DNA of 64,000 nt from Poindextera sp035604135 (lineage in GTDB: Bacteria > Pseudomonadota > Alphaproteobacteria > Caulobacterales > Caulobacteraceae): the NCBI GenBank assembly GCA_035604135.1, contig DATNJB010000060.1, forward strand, positions 62,001-126,000, in the 5' to 3' direction. How positions within the stretch are numbered: the stretch's first letter is position 1; every line of letters starts with the position of its first letter. The notes beneath the pieces are model-generated. The model did not search any database, was not told where the DNA came from, and was given only the letters and a program-made list of their open reading frames with translations. Position numbers and translations under genes: made by a program. This document shows, piece by piece, positions 48,968-56,856 of the stretch.

Positions 48968-49446
48968 GCCGCCACTCCTTCGCGTATCCGTTCGGCCGCC
49001 AAGAGGACGGCGTCCATGATGCGGTTGTGCGCTCCGCAACGGCACAGGTGCCATGAGAGCGCGGCCGCGACCTCGGCGCGGGTGGGGGAAGGGTTCGCAT
49101 CCAGCAGCGCCTTCGCCCCGACCAGGATGCCGGACAGGCAATAGCCGCACTGGCCGGCCTGCTTGTCGAGGAAGGCCTGCTGCAGTGGGTGTGGGTTTTC
49201 GGGCGTCCCCATCCCCTCGACCGTGGTGATCGCGCGGCCCTCGAGCGTTCCGACCTCGACGGCGCACGACGGCTTGTCGTCGCCGTCGATGATGACCGAG
49301 CACGCCCCGCACTGCTCGGCGCCGCATCCGTAGCGGGCGCCTTTCAGGTCGAGGTGGTTGCGCAGGGCATCCAACAGGGTGGTGGCGTCGTCGGCGGTGA
49401 ACGATCGCGGCCGCCCGTTCACCGTCAGTGTGATCTCGCGAAGCAT
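48964..49446 (-). CDS. 2Fe-2S subunit of molybdenum hydroxylase (1)
   Basis: 160 residues. Plant-ferredoxin cluster: GCGAEQCGACSVIIDG with three of the four cysteines and SCAVEV for the fourth; second, all-helical [2Fe-2S] domain with QCGYCLSGILVGAKALL and LCRCGAHNRIMDAV. This is the usual small subunit that feeds electrons from Mo to an acceptor. ATG 49446; stop overlaps the large-subunit GTG. Divergent from the flavin oxidoreductase gene at 49715. Confidence 0.9.
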   Translation of the reverse strand: MLREITLTVNGRPRSFTADDATTLLDALRNHLDLKGARYGCGAEQCGACSVIIDGDDKPSCAVEVGTLEGRAITTVEGMGTPENPHPLQQAFLDKQAGQCGYCLSGILVGAKALLDANPSPTRAEVAAALSWHLCRCGAHNRIMDAVLLAAERIREGVAA

Positions 49447-49530
49447 GCAAATACCGGCCAGGGCTGGCGTCAGCGCCTGGACACCATACCTTAGGCCCGG
49501 GCTGCGGCGTCAATGGCGCGCCCTCCCAGA

Positions 49531-49681
49531 CTTCTCCCAGAGGGAGAAGGAGGGGCCCGCGCCGCTGCAAGCGGCGTGGGAGGATGAGGGGTTACAGCGT
49601 TGCAGGCTAGCCCGAGAGGCCGTAACCCCTCACCCTCCCGTTCGCTTCGCTCCGGGCCCCTCCCTCTCCCTTTGGGAGGGG
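49531..49681. repeat. cluster of inverted repeats
   Basis: CTTCTCCC (49531-49538) pairs with GGGAGAAG (49542-49549); a long pair GGGAGGATGAGGGGTTAC (49578-49595) with GTAACCCCTCACCCTCCC (49622-49639), 17 of 18; and CCCCTCCC (49657-49664) with GGGAGGGG (49674-49681), followed by TTTGTTT. This fills most of the 268-bp divergent gap 49447-49714. REP-like repeats, with possible terminator for antisense transcription. Confidence 0.65.
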
Positions 49682-49714
49682 TTTGTTTCTCCCGTTCACC
49701 TCGAAGGCTGATTG

Positions 49715-50815
49715 ATGACCGACCTCTTCGCGCCGATGACCCTGACGCGCGGGCCCGCATGGAAGAACCGCTTCATGATGGCCCCGCTGACCAACCTGCA
49801 GAGTCACCCGGACGGGACGCTCTCCGACGACGAGTTCAACTGGCTGACCTATCGCGCCGAGGGCGGGTTCGGCCTCGTCATGACCTGCGCCGCTCACGTG
49901 CAGCGGATCGGCCAAGGGTTCCCCGGCCAGCTCGGCATCTTCGGCGACGAGCACCTGCCGGGGCTCACGCGCTTGGCCGGGCGCATCAAGACCTTCGGCG
50001 CCGTTGCATCGGCGCAGCTGCATCACGCCGGCCTGCGCTCGCCCAAGGAGCTCACCGGCGAGGCGCCGGTCGGGCCGTCGGAGGACGCCGACACCGGAAC
50101 GCGCGCGCTCTCGACCGCCGAGGTCGAGCAGCTGACCGAGGACTTCATCGCCGCCGCCATCCGCGCCGAGACGGCCGGCTTCGACGGGGTCGAGCTGCAC
50201 GGGGCGCATGGCTACATCCTCTGCGCGTTCATGAGTCCCGAGACCAACCGGCGCGATGACCGCTACGGTGGAAGCGCCGAGAACCGCGCGCGCATCCTGT
50301 TCGACATCATCAAGGGCGTGCGCGAACGCACCCGGCGGGATTTCCAGCTCGGCGTGCGTATCTCGCCCGAGCGGTTCGGCTTGCGTTTCGCCGAGCAGCG
50401 CGCGCTCGCCGAGCGCCTGCTCGCGTCAGGCGACCTCGACTTCCTCGATATGTCGCTCTGGGACTGCTTCAAGCCGCCGGTCCAGGGGGCGTTCGCCGCC
50501 CGCCCGCTGATCGACTGGTTCACCGACCTTCCGCGCGGCGCAACCCGGCTTGGGGCGGCCGGCAAATTGATGAGCGGCGCCGATTGCCGCAGCCTCGTCG
50601 AGCACGGCGCCGACTTCGTCATCCTCGGCCGCGCGGCGGTGCTGCACCACGACTTCCCCCAGCGCGTCGCGGCCGACCCGGACTTCCACACGACCCCGCT
50701 CCCCGTCACCCGCGCCTACCTGCGCGGCGAGCACCTTGGCCCGGCGATGGTCGAGTACATGAACAACTGGCGCGGGTTCGTGGCGCAGGAAGAAACCGAG
50801 GCGGCGACGGCGTAG
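49715..50815 (+). CDS. NADH:flavin oxidoreductase (old yellow enzyme family)
   Basis: 366 residues from ATG 49715 (GAAGG upstream; TTG 49712 also in frame). TIM-barrel FMN enzyme: FMMAPLTNLQSHPDGTLSD (substrate loop), VELHGAHGYILCAFMSPETNRRDDRYGGSAENR (catalytic histidines and Tyr), VRISPERFG, and FVILGRAAVLHHDFP with FMN-phosphate-binding strands. Probably reduces enones or a related alkene/nitro substrate with NAD(P)H. No iron-sulfur extension, so OYE-type and not 2,4-dienoyl-CoA-reductase type. Isolated gene in front of the convergent cdh. Confidence 0.9.
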   Translation: MTDLFAPMTLTRGPAWKNRFMMAPLTNLQSHPDGTLSDDEFNWLTYRAEGGFGLVMTCAAHVQRIGQGFPGQLGIFGDEHLPGLTRLAGRIKTFGAVASAQLHHAGLRSPKELTGEAPVGPSEDADTGTRALSTAEVEQLTEDFIAAAIRAETAGFDGVELHGAHGYILCAFMSPETNRRDDRYGGSAENRARILFDIIKGVRERTRRDFQLGVRISPERFGLRFAEQRALAERLLASGDLDFLDMSLWDCFKPPVQGAFAARPLIDWFTDLPRGATRLGAAGKLMSGADCRSLVEHGADFVILGRAAVLHHDFPQRVAADPDFHTTPLPVTRAYLRGEHLGPAMVEYMNNWRGFVAQEETEAATA

Positions 50816-50848
50816 ATCGAACTTCTCCCTCCTGGAGACGTTCGACAG

Positions 50849-51640
50849 TTACGGCCTAAGCACCTTGCAGCTGTGGTCCATCAGGTCTTCGGCCGTGCCC
50901 TGGTCGAGGGTCACGGGGTCGGCGCGGTCGCTGAGCAACACGAAACCCGGCCGCCCATCGCGAAACCTCGCGCCGATCACCGCCAGCGTTTCGCGCGCCA
51001 TGTCGGCGCGCGCGCCCGGCTGTTCGGCGAGCAGCTTGAACGGATTGCGGTCACCGAGATCCTCGCCTTCCAGCCGCATCGCCTCGTACCGGCGGCCGGC
51101 CAGCGGCGCATAGAGCATCGCCCAACGCCGCCCGATGCGATCCTGGTTCGCCGCCAGAGCGTCACGCACGTCCACCCGCACGCAGTCGACGTGGATGTGC
51201 AGCTGCTGTTGGCTGCGGCCGTAAAGCGAGTTGATGGCGAGCGCGAGGTCCCCGCGCGGCACGGCGTGGCCGACGCGCGCCTCGAACAGCGGCCGCGAGT
51301 CCCAGGCGTCCTCGAAGTAGTTCGGCGCATCGGGGGCGAGCAGCTCAGGCGCCTCGATACCGGTGACGCGATCGGTCGGGATGAGCAGCAGCTGGGTGTC
51401 GCCGCGGATGTCCTTGAGCACCGCGTACCCCTTGGCGAGATCGACGCGCGTGCAGGGCGCGGGATTGCCACTCACCTTCATGTCCGTCGCGCAGAGGGTG
51501 TGGACGATGCGCCAGAGCGCGTTCGGGTCGCCCGATTCGGCCGCCAGCGGCGCAGCGAACCAGAGGACGAGCGCGGCGAGAGCCGCGATCGCCCCTCCGG
51601 CAACGACCTCACCTAGCGATATGCGCCTGGCCCCTGCCAT
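50849..51640 (-). CDS. cdh: CDP-diacylglycerol pyrophosphatase
   Basis: 263 residues from ATG 51640 (GTG 51643 also in frame). One N-terminal membrane helix (VAGGAIAALAALVLWFAAPLA). The body matches E. coli Cdh: LWRIVHTLC, NPAPCTRVDLAKGYAVLKD, LLLIPTDRVTGIEAPELL, FARVG-like stretch, LAINSLYGRSQQQLHIHVDCVR with the HIT-like HxHxD/C catalytic histidines, and DHSCKVLRP at the end. It hydrolyses CDP-diacylglycerol to phosphatidate and CMP at the inner membrane. Alone in its neighbourhood, with no other phospholipid gene adjacent. Confidence 0.9.
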   Translation of the reverse strand: MAGARRISLGEVVAGGAIAALAALVLWFAAPLAAESGDPNALWRIVHTLCATDMKVSGNPAPCTRVDLAKGYAVLKDIRGDTQLLLIPTDRVTGIEAPELLAPDAPNYFEDAWDSRPLFEARVGHAVPRGDLALAINSLYGRSQQQLHIHVDCVRVDVRDALAANQDRIGRRWAMLYAPLAGRRYEAMRLEGEDLGDRNPFKLLAEQPGARADMARETLAVIGARFRDGRPGFVLLSDRADPVTLDQGTAEDLMDHSCKVLRP

Positions 51641-51694
51641 CACCGGACTGCCACAAACCTCGCCTAAGACCTTTCCCTAGCGTGTCGCTTATCG

Positions 51695-51724
51695 CCTGAC
51701 GACAATCTTGTTAGCGTCGTCAGG
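51695..51724. promoter_or_regulatory. inverted repeat upstream of the MFS gene
   Basis: CCTGACGAC (51695-51703) and GTCGTCAGG (51716-51724) are perfect 9-bp arms with a 12-nt loop, about 47 bp before the chosen GTG start 51771. Could be a regulator operator or an attenuator; no regulator gene is next to it. Confidence 0.4.
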
Positions 51725-51770
51725 TGGACGATCGAGCGGCCGTCGGGGCGGTTTCAATGCGGGGTGGGTG

Positions 51771-53159
51771 GTGAGCGACAACGCGGCGCTGACGGCGCTC
51801 GACGAGCAACAGTTCAAGGGCTTCCACTGGCAGGCGACGCTGACCACGGGGCTAGGCGTCTTCTGCGACGGCTACGACCTCTCGTCGCTGGCGCTGGTGC
51901 TGACGCTCGTCCTTCACTCCTTCGGCCAGGCCAGCCTGACCGGCGTCCAATCCGCGCTTCTGTCAGCGTCCGCGCTTGTCGGCGCCGCCTCCGGCGCGCT
52001 GCTGTTCGGGGTGCTGGGGCAGGCGGGACGCAAGCGCTTCTACGGCGTCGACGTGCTCATCCTTGGCGTTGCCGCCATCGCTCAGGCGTTCGCGCCAAAC
52101 GTGGCCTGGCTGATCGGTCTTCGCTTCGCGCTCGGCGTCGGCGTCGGCGCCGACTATGTGCTCTCGCCGGTGATCATGGCCGAGCACTCGAACCGCGCCG
52201 ACCGCGGCCGCGCGCTGGGCCTCGGCTTCGGCACCATGTGGCCGGTCGGAGCGCTGGCCGCGGTCCTGCTCAAGTTCCTGCTCGGCTGGCTGCACGTGCC
52301 GGACGACCTGCAGTGGCGGCTGGTTCTGGCCGGCGGCGCCATACCGGCGCTCGGCGTCCTCTATTTCCGGCGGAAGATGCCGGAGACGGTGCGCTTCCTG
52401 GCCAAGATGACCGGCGAGAAGGAAGAAGCCGAGCGGGTGATCCACCAGGTCGCCGGCGTCCAGCATGCCGCGCCCGCGCGCGACGAGCGCAGCTTCTGGG
52501 CGGTGTTCGCGCAGCACTGGCGGCCGATCTTCGCCTCGGCGCTGCTCTGGATGCTCTACGACCTGGTCGTCTACGTCTTCATCCTGTTTGGGCCGAACAT
52601 CATAGCCAAAAGCCTGGGCATGGACCCGGCGGTGTTCGCCTTCCTGACCTCGGTCCTCTTCATCCTGCCAGCGTCCTTCATCGGCTCTCTCTTCGTCATC
52701 GACCGGTTCGGGCGAAAGCCGTTGCAGGGCTGGGGCTTCCTCGGCGGCGCGGTGCTGCTGGTCGTCTTCGCACTGATGCAGCACCAGCTCCTGGCCATGC
52801 CGGCCATCGCGTTCGGGGTCTACGGACTGCTCAACATCTTCATGACCGGCCCTGGGCTGGTCTCCGGCGCCGGCATCCTGGGCGTCGAGCTCGCGCCGAC
52901 CCGCGTGCGCAGCGTCGCCCAGAGCATCACCGTCGCCGGCGGCCGCATCGGGGCGGCGATCAGCGGCTTTGCCTTTCCGCTGCTGTTCCGCCCGATCGGT
53001 CATGGCGGCGTCGGCCAGATGGGCGCCTACATCGTGATCGCGGCGCTCTCGGTCGCGGGCGCGGTCGGCACCTGGCTGCTGGTCCCCGAAACCGGCAAGA
53101 TCTCGCTTGAAGCGCTGAACAAGGAACACGAGCCCGCCCCGGCGGCGGCGGCCGGCTAG
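51771..53159 (+). CDS. MFS transporter, phosphate/sugar/aromatic acid symporter type
   Basis: 462 residues from GTG 51771 (GGGGTGG upstream); TTG 51708 would add a Ser/Gly/Arg-rich tail. N-terminal GVFCDGYDLSSLALVL, motif A-like VLGQAGRKRFYGVDVLILG, ALGVGVGADYVLSPVIMAEHSNRADRGRALGLGFG, then YDLVVYVFILFGPNIIA, VIDRFGRKPLQGWGF and a C-terminal GVELAPTRVRSVAQSITVAGGRIGAAI typical of the sugar/phosphate:H+ symporter branch (PHS/AAHS/SP). A cytoplasmic C-tail rich in Ala follows. Imports an anion or sugar; substrate unknown. Confidence 0.85.
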   Translation: MSDNAALTALDEQQFKGFHWQATLTTGLGVFCDGYDLSSLALVLTLVLHSFGQASLTGVQSALLSASALVGAASGALLFGVLGQAGRKRFYGVDVLILGVAAIAQAFAPNVAWLIGLRFALGVGVGADYVLSPVIMAEHSNRADRGRALGLGFGTMWPVGALAAVLLKFLLGWLHVPDDLQWRLVLAGGAIPALGVLYFRRKMPETVRFLAKMTGEKEEAERVIHQVAGVQHAAPARDERSFWAVFAQHWRPIFASALLWMLYDLVVYVFILFGPNIIAKSLGMDPAVFAFLTSVLFILPASFIGSLFVIDRFGRKPLQGWGFLGGAVLLVVFALMQHQLLAMPAIAFGVYGLLNIFMTGPGLVSGAGILGVELAPTRVRSVAQSITVAGGRIGAAISGFAFPLLFRPIGHGGVGQMGAYIVIAALSVAGAVGTWLLVPETGKISLEALNKEHEPAPAAAAG

Positions 53160-53440
53160 GCGCCCGCTTCCAGGTAGCGGAACTCGACCAGGAACACCCG
53201 CTCGCCGCGGCCATGCCGGGCGACGCTCAAGAGGTCCTCGAGGTCGGCGAAGCCGCCGCGGTGGGCCAGGTCTTCGGTGACATCGGCGAGGTCGATCTCG
53301 ACCAGCCGCGTGACCTCGATCTCGCCGGGCGGGAGGGGGTAGCGCGCGCCGATCCTCACGCGGGGCGTTTGCCAGATTCGCACCGAGCAGGTGACCTCGC
53401 CGCGGCGGATCGGCTCGCGCAGGCGCTTGGTGAAGGTCAT
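53156..53440 (-). CDS. ASCH/PUA-like small protein
   Basis: 94 residues from ATG 53440; a TTG at 53476 would add 12 codons. MTFTKRLREPIRRGEVTCSVRIW..., RVRIGARYPLPPGEIEVTRLVEIDLADVTEDLA and VFLVEFRYLEAG give the PUA-like beta-barrel layout of ASCH domains, proposed to bind RNA or nucleotides. The stop overlaps the MFS stop (convergent). Unknown role; divergent from the Gfo/Idh/MocA gene at 53529. Confidence 0.7.
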   Translation of the reverse strand: MTFTKRLREPIRRGEVTCSVRIWQTPRVRIGARYPLPPGEIEVTRLVEIDLADVTEDLAHRGGFADLEDLLSVARHGRGERVFLVEFRYLEAGA

Positions 53441-53528
53441 GGGACCGAGCCAAGCGGATCGGAGGCTCTGGCGCAAGATGGCCTATCGGTTCTAGAGCAC
53501 GGCGGACGCGCCAATGGAGCCTCTGCCC

Positions 53529-54701
53529 ATGACCACCAAGCGGATCGCCGTCATCGGCCTTGGCCAGCGGATCGCGCACGTGTTGGCGGCGACGGAGGAG
53601 ATGGGCTGGGATCTGCGGGTCGACGGCTATTGCGACCCCGCGCCGGTCGGCATGCCGATCATGCAGGCGGCGAACATCCTGCCCGGGCGGCCGTTTCCGA
53701 CGCCGAAGGCGCTGCTCGACGACGGGCCGTACGACCTGGTCATGATCGGGACGCCCAACCACCTGCACCTGACGCACCTGAAGGCCGCCTTCGCGGCCGG
53801 CTATCCGATCTTCTCCGAAAAGCCGATCGTCCGCACCGAGGCGGAGACCGTTGAGCTGGCGCGGCTGATCACGGCCAAGGGCGCGCCGCCGCTCTACATC
53901 GGCCTCGTCATGCGCTCGATGCCGATCGTCAAGGAGGTGATCAGCCGAGTCGATGCAGGCGAGCTCGGGCCGCTGATCTCGATGGACGCGACCGAGCACC
54001 TGCCGCCCGAGCACGGCGCCTACCTCGCCCGCAACTGGCGGCGCAAGGGCGAATGGGGCGGCTCGTTCATGCTGGACAAGGTCTGCCACGACTTCGACAT
54101 CTTCGGCCGCCTGGCGGGGGCGCGGCCAGCGAAGGTGGCGAGCTTCGGCGGGCGGCGCATCTTCACGCCGGAGCGCGCCGACGCGCCCCGCGCCTACGAG
54201 GACGGCTCGCCCGCTTACGCCATGCGCGACGCCGGCTGGGCGGGCTCGAACGACGCCTTCCAGTCCGACATGGACCTCGCCGACCACCAGGTGGCGCTGG
54301 TCGAGTACGACAGCGGCTTTCGCCTGTCGTTCCATTCCAACAGCCACGTCGCGCTCTCCGAGCGACGCTGGTACCTGGCCGGCGCCGAGGGAACGCTGAT
54401 CGCCGACCTGGTGCGCAACCGGCTGATGGTCCGCCGCGCGCTGAACCGCGCCAAGCCCGAGCGCATCGACTACGGCGGCCTGACCGCCGACGCCCACAAC
54501 GGTGCCGACCAGGCGATGGCGCTCGACCTCCTGGCCGCCCTCGAAGGCCGCGCGGCGTTCCCGGTGACGCCTTGGGACTCCATGGTCGCTGGCCTGACCG
54601 TCATGGCCATCGACCGCGCCATGGACGAGGGCCAGGTCGTCGACTGCGCCCCGATGTGGGCCGCCTTCGACGCGGCCAAGCTGTCACAGGTCTCAGCTTA
54701 G
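53529..54701 (+). CDS. Gfo/Idh/MocA-family oxidoreductase
   Basis: 390 residues from ATG 53529 (GGAG nine bases upstream; ATG 53514 is the alternative). N-terminal Rossmann fold IAVIGLGQRIAHVLAATEE, YDLVMIGTPNHLHLTHL, and the hallmark EKP in PIFSEKPIVRTEAET. C-terminal substrate domain with SMDATEHLPPEHG and YDSGFRLSFHSNSHVALSERRWYLAG. NAD(P)-dependent dehydrogenase of a sugar, inositol or related polyol. 8 bp ahead of the phosphodiesterase-like gene, probably one transcript; the pair would handle a glycerol- or inositol-linked compound. Confidence 0.9.
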   Translation: MTTKRIAVIGLGQRIAHVLAATEEMGWDLRVDGYCDPAPVGMPIMQAANILPGRPFPTPKALLDDGPYDLVMIGTPNHLHLTHLKAAFAAGYPIFSEKPIVRTEAETVELARLITAKGAPPLYIGLVMRSMPIVKEVISRVDAGELGPLISMDATEHLPPEHGAYLARNWRRKGEWGGSFMLDKVCHDFDIFGRLAGARPAKVASFGGRRIFTPERADAPRAYEDGSPAYAMRDAGWAGSNDAFQSDMDLADHQVALVEYDSGFRLSFHSNSHVALSERRWYLAGAEGTLIADLVRNRLMVRRALNRAKPERIDYGGLTADAHNGADQAMALDLLAALEGRAAFPVTPWDSMVAGLTVMAIDRAMDEGQVVDCAPMWAAFDAAKLSQVSA

Positions 54702-54709
54702 ATCGCCGC

Positions 54710-55560
54710 ATGACCCCACCGCTTCTGATCGCCGGCGCCACCGGCTACGGTATCTGGCCGGAGAACACGCTGGAGGGCGCGCGGCGCTGCCTCGCTGGGC
54801 CGTTCGACGGTTTCGAGATCGATGTCCAGCTTACAGCTGACGACGTCGTGATCGCCCACCACGACCGTAGCCTGCGCCCCGATCAGACTCGCCTCGGCGA
54901 AGAATGGATCGCAAGCCCGCCGGCGCCGCTGAGGGCCATGCCGCTGGCCGAGATCCGCCGCTACGACGTCGGCCGCTCCCGGCCCCGGTCCGAGGTCGAT
55001 CTGCGTTATCCGGGGCGCGAGCATATGGATGGGGTCGTCGTTCCCACCCTGCCGGAGCTCCTCGGAGCGCTTGCCGCGGCGCCCGGCGCCTGATCTACGT
55101 CGAGATCAAGACCAAGCCCGACGATCCGCCCGACGCGCCCGCGCCTGCGGCGATCGTGGACGCGGTCTTGCGCGACCTCGCCGCCGCCTCGTGGCTCGAC
55201 CGATCGAAGATCATCGCCTTCGACTGGCGCGTGCTTCGCCTCGCGCGCGACCGCGTTCCGGGCATCGAGACTGCGCACCTGACGATCCAGCACGCGCGCG
55301 ACGCCGCCGAGGCAACGGCCCGTTCGCCTTGGTTCGACGGCTGCGACGCCGGCGAATCCGACCTCGCGGCGGTCAAGGCGCACGGCGGCGTTGAATGGTC
55401 GCCGCACTTCACGGACGTCACGCCCGAACGCATGGACGAAGCGCGCGCGCTCGGCCTCCGCGTCGGTCCCTGGGGCCTGTCCAAGGCCGCCGACATACAG
55501 CGGATGGCCGACCTCGGCGTTTTCAGTTCGACTGTCTCCGGCGCCGAACTGCCGGCCTAG
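54710..55560 (+). pseudogene. glycerophosphodiester phosphodiesterase-like, frameshifted
   Basis: Frame 1 (ATG 54710, ends TGA 55091-55093) gives GATGYGIWPENTLEGARR, FDGFEIDVQLTADDVVIAHHDRSLRPDQT and AMPLAEIRRYDVG; from about 55085 a frame shifted by one base carries LIYVEIKTKPDDP, SKIIAFDWRVLRL and GLRVGPWGLSKAADIQRMADLGV to 55560. Together they make a GDPD TIM barrel of about 280 residues, short by one base near 55085-55090. The canonical AHRG of GDPDs is replaced by GATGYG, so the His-Arg pair that starts the active site is missing; the E-x-D and H-H-D residues remain. Either a decayed gene or a consensus error plus an atypical enzyme. Confidence 0.7.
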
Positions 55561-55663
55561 GCCTTAAACAGCGCACCGCGCGCTGCGCCCGGATCGCGCG
55601 CCGGCGCAGCGCCGGGAACCATGGCCGCAGCGCCTTGCCTGACCCGCTCGCGACTCAGTGCAG

Positions 55664-55685
55664 GCATGATGCATATGCATCATGC
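55664..55685. repeat. perfect 22-bp palindrome
   Basis: The sequence GCATGATGCAT followed by ATGCATCATGC is its own reverse complement over 22 bp with no spacer, containing ATGCAT twice. Could be a dimeric regulator binding site or a recombination hotspot. Confidence 0.8.
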
Positions 55686-55765
55686 GGATACCGCTGGCCC
55701 CTGAACGATACACCGTAAACAAACCGGAATCCGTCGCTCGGCCGATGTTGATTGGATGCGCCCCA

Positions 55766-55842
55766 AATTGGGGACAGGCACGACTTTCGTCCGAGGAGCC
55801 GCGGCCGGCCGAGCCTTGCCGAAGGCATGCTTGTCCCCAATT
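55766..55842. repeat. GGGGACA inverted-repeat element
   Basis: AATTGGGGACAGGCA (55766-55780) and TGCTTGTCCCCAATT (55828-55842) match as an inverted repeat at 14 of 15 bases, enclosing 47 bp. The left arm is part of a second perfect palindrome CCCCAA-A-TTGGGG (55761-55773). Similar GGGGACAGGCAC arms occur, as I recall, in REP/MITE-like elements in other proteobacteria; no transposase is present. Confidence 0.6.
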
Positions 55843-55953
55843 CGCCTCGCGGCGAGCCCTCGCCCGCTTGACAACGCCCGCCTCGCATTGACTTACCTTT
55901 GATCAGTTGAGCGGCGGCGAGAAGACCGCCTGGCGCATGTCGAGGAGACGGTG

Positions 55954-56856
55954 ATGGCGGGGTTGTGCGAGGGACGGGTGGCGATCGTCACCGGCGGCGG
56001 GCGCGGCATCGGCCGCGAATACTGCCTGATGCTGGCGGAGGAGGGCGCGAAGGTCGTGGTCAACGACCTGGGCGGTGCGCGCGACGGCGTCGGCGCGGAC
56101 CAGGGTCCGGCGCACGAGGTGGTCGCCGAGATCAAGGCCAAGGGCGGGGAGGCGGTGGCCAACGGCGCCGACGTCTCGGACTGGGATCAAGCCAAGGGCA
56201 TGATCGACCAGGCGGTGCAGACGTTCGGCAAGCTCGATGTCTTGATCAGCAACGCCGGCATCCTGCGCGACCGCATGCTGGTCAACATGACCGAGCAAGA
56301 GTGGGACGCGGTGATCAAGGTGCACCTGAAGGGCACGTTCGCGCCCGCGCACCACGCAGCCGCCTACTGGCGCGACCGCAACAAGACGACCGGCGAGTTG
56401 GTCGGCGGGCGCATCATCAACACCTCGTCGGTCTCCGGCATCTACGGCAACGTCGGCCAGACCAACTATGGCGCGGCCAAGATGGGCATCGCCGCCTTCA
56501 CCATCATCGCCTCGCGCGAGCTGCGCCGCTACGGCGTGACGGTCAACTGCATCGCGCCGGGCGCGCTCACGCGCCTGACCGAGGATTTGGGCGGGCCGAT
56601 CACGGAGGAGCGGCGCGAGTCGGGCGACCCGAAGTGGGTGGCGCCGATCGCCGTCTGGCTGGCCAGCGAGCATTCGGGCGAGATCTCAGGGCGAGTGTTC
56701 GAGGCGAGCGGAGGAACCCTCGCAATCGCCGAGGGCTGGCACCGTGGCCCGACCGCCAAGCCGACCAAGAACCCGCACGAGATCGGTGCCCTCGTCGCCG
56801 AGATGATGAAGACCGCACGCAAGAACGCCGGTATGAACGGCCAGGACCTGGACTGA
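55954..56856 (+). CDS. SDR-family dehydrogenase (6), multifunctional-enzyme-type
   Basis: 300 residues from ATG 55954 (GGAG upstream; GTG 55951 in frame). SDR motifs: VAIVTGGGRGIGREYCLMLAEEG, VNDLGGARDGVGADQGPAHEV, LDVLISNAGILRDRMLVNMTEQEWDAV, and INTSSVSGIYGNVGQTNYGAAKMGIAAF. The long VVNDLGGxxDG...GPA insert, Asp-type NAD specificity and RDRML are characteristic of the 17beta-HSD4/peroxisomal multifunctional enzyme branch, so beta-hydroxyacyl-CoA dehydrogenation is likely. Its TGA overlaps the next ATG (TGATG), so it is coupled with the acyl-CoA ligase. Confidence 0.9.
   Translation: MAGLCEGRVAIVTGGGRGIGREYCLMLAEEGAKVVVNDLGGARDGVGADQGPAHEVVAEIKAKGGEAVANGADVSDWDQAKGMIDQAVQTFGKLDVLISNAGILRDRMLVNMTEQEWDAVIKVHLKGTFAPAHHAAAYWRDRNKTTGELVGGRIINTSSVSGIYGNVGQTNYGAAKMGIAAFTIIASRELRRYGVTVNCIAPGALTRLTEDLGGPITEERRESGDPKWVAPIAVWLASEHSGEISGRVFEASGGTLAIAEGWHRGPTAKPTKNPHEIGALVAEMMKTARKNAGMNGQDLD

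Larger units (their letters stand above)
55561..55953. other. 393-bp intergenic region with palindromes
   Basis: No gene supported; short frames here are low-quality. It contains a 22-bp palindrome (55664-55685), a GGGGACA inverted repeat (55766-55842) and, at 55868-55873, a perfect TTGACA that may be the -35 of a promoter for the SDR gene at 55954 (no clear -10 at 17 bp). Confidence 0.5.

Noticed and set aside
46874..49570. 898-residue version of the molybdenum hydroxylase
   Set aside because: The first 200 codons overlap the 2Fe-2S gene in another frame; GTG 48967 with GTGA overlap is the sound start.
51963..54497. 844-codon minus-strand frame opposite MFS, ASCH and Gfo/Idh genes
   Set aside because: Spans two plus-strand genes and one gap, composed of Arg/Asp/Gln/His repeats; shadow frame.
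55655..55891. Small frames in the intergenic gap before the SDR gene
   Set aside because: They read the palindromes and GGGGACA repeat; no ribosome site or domain.
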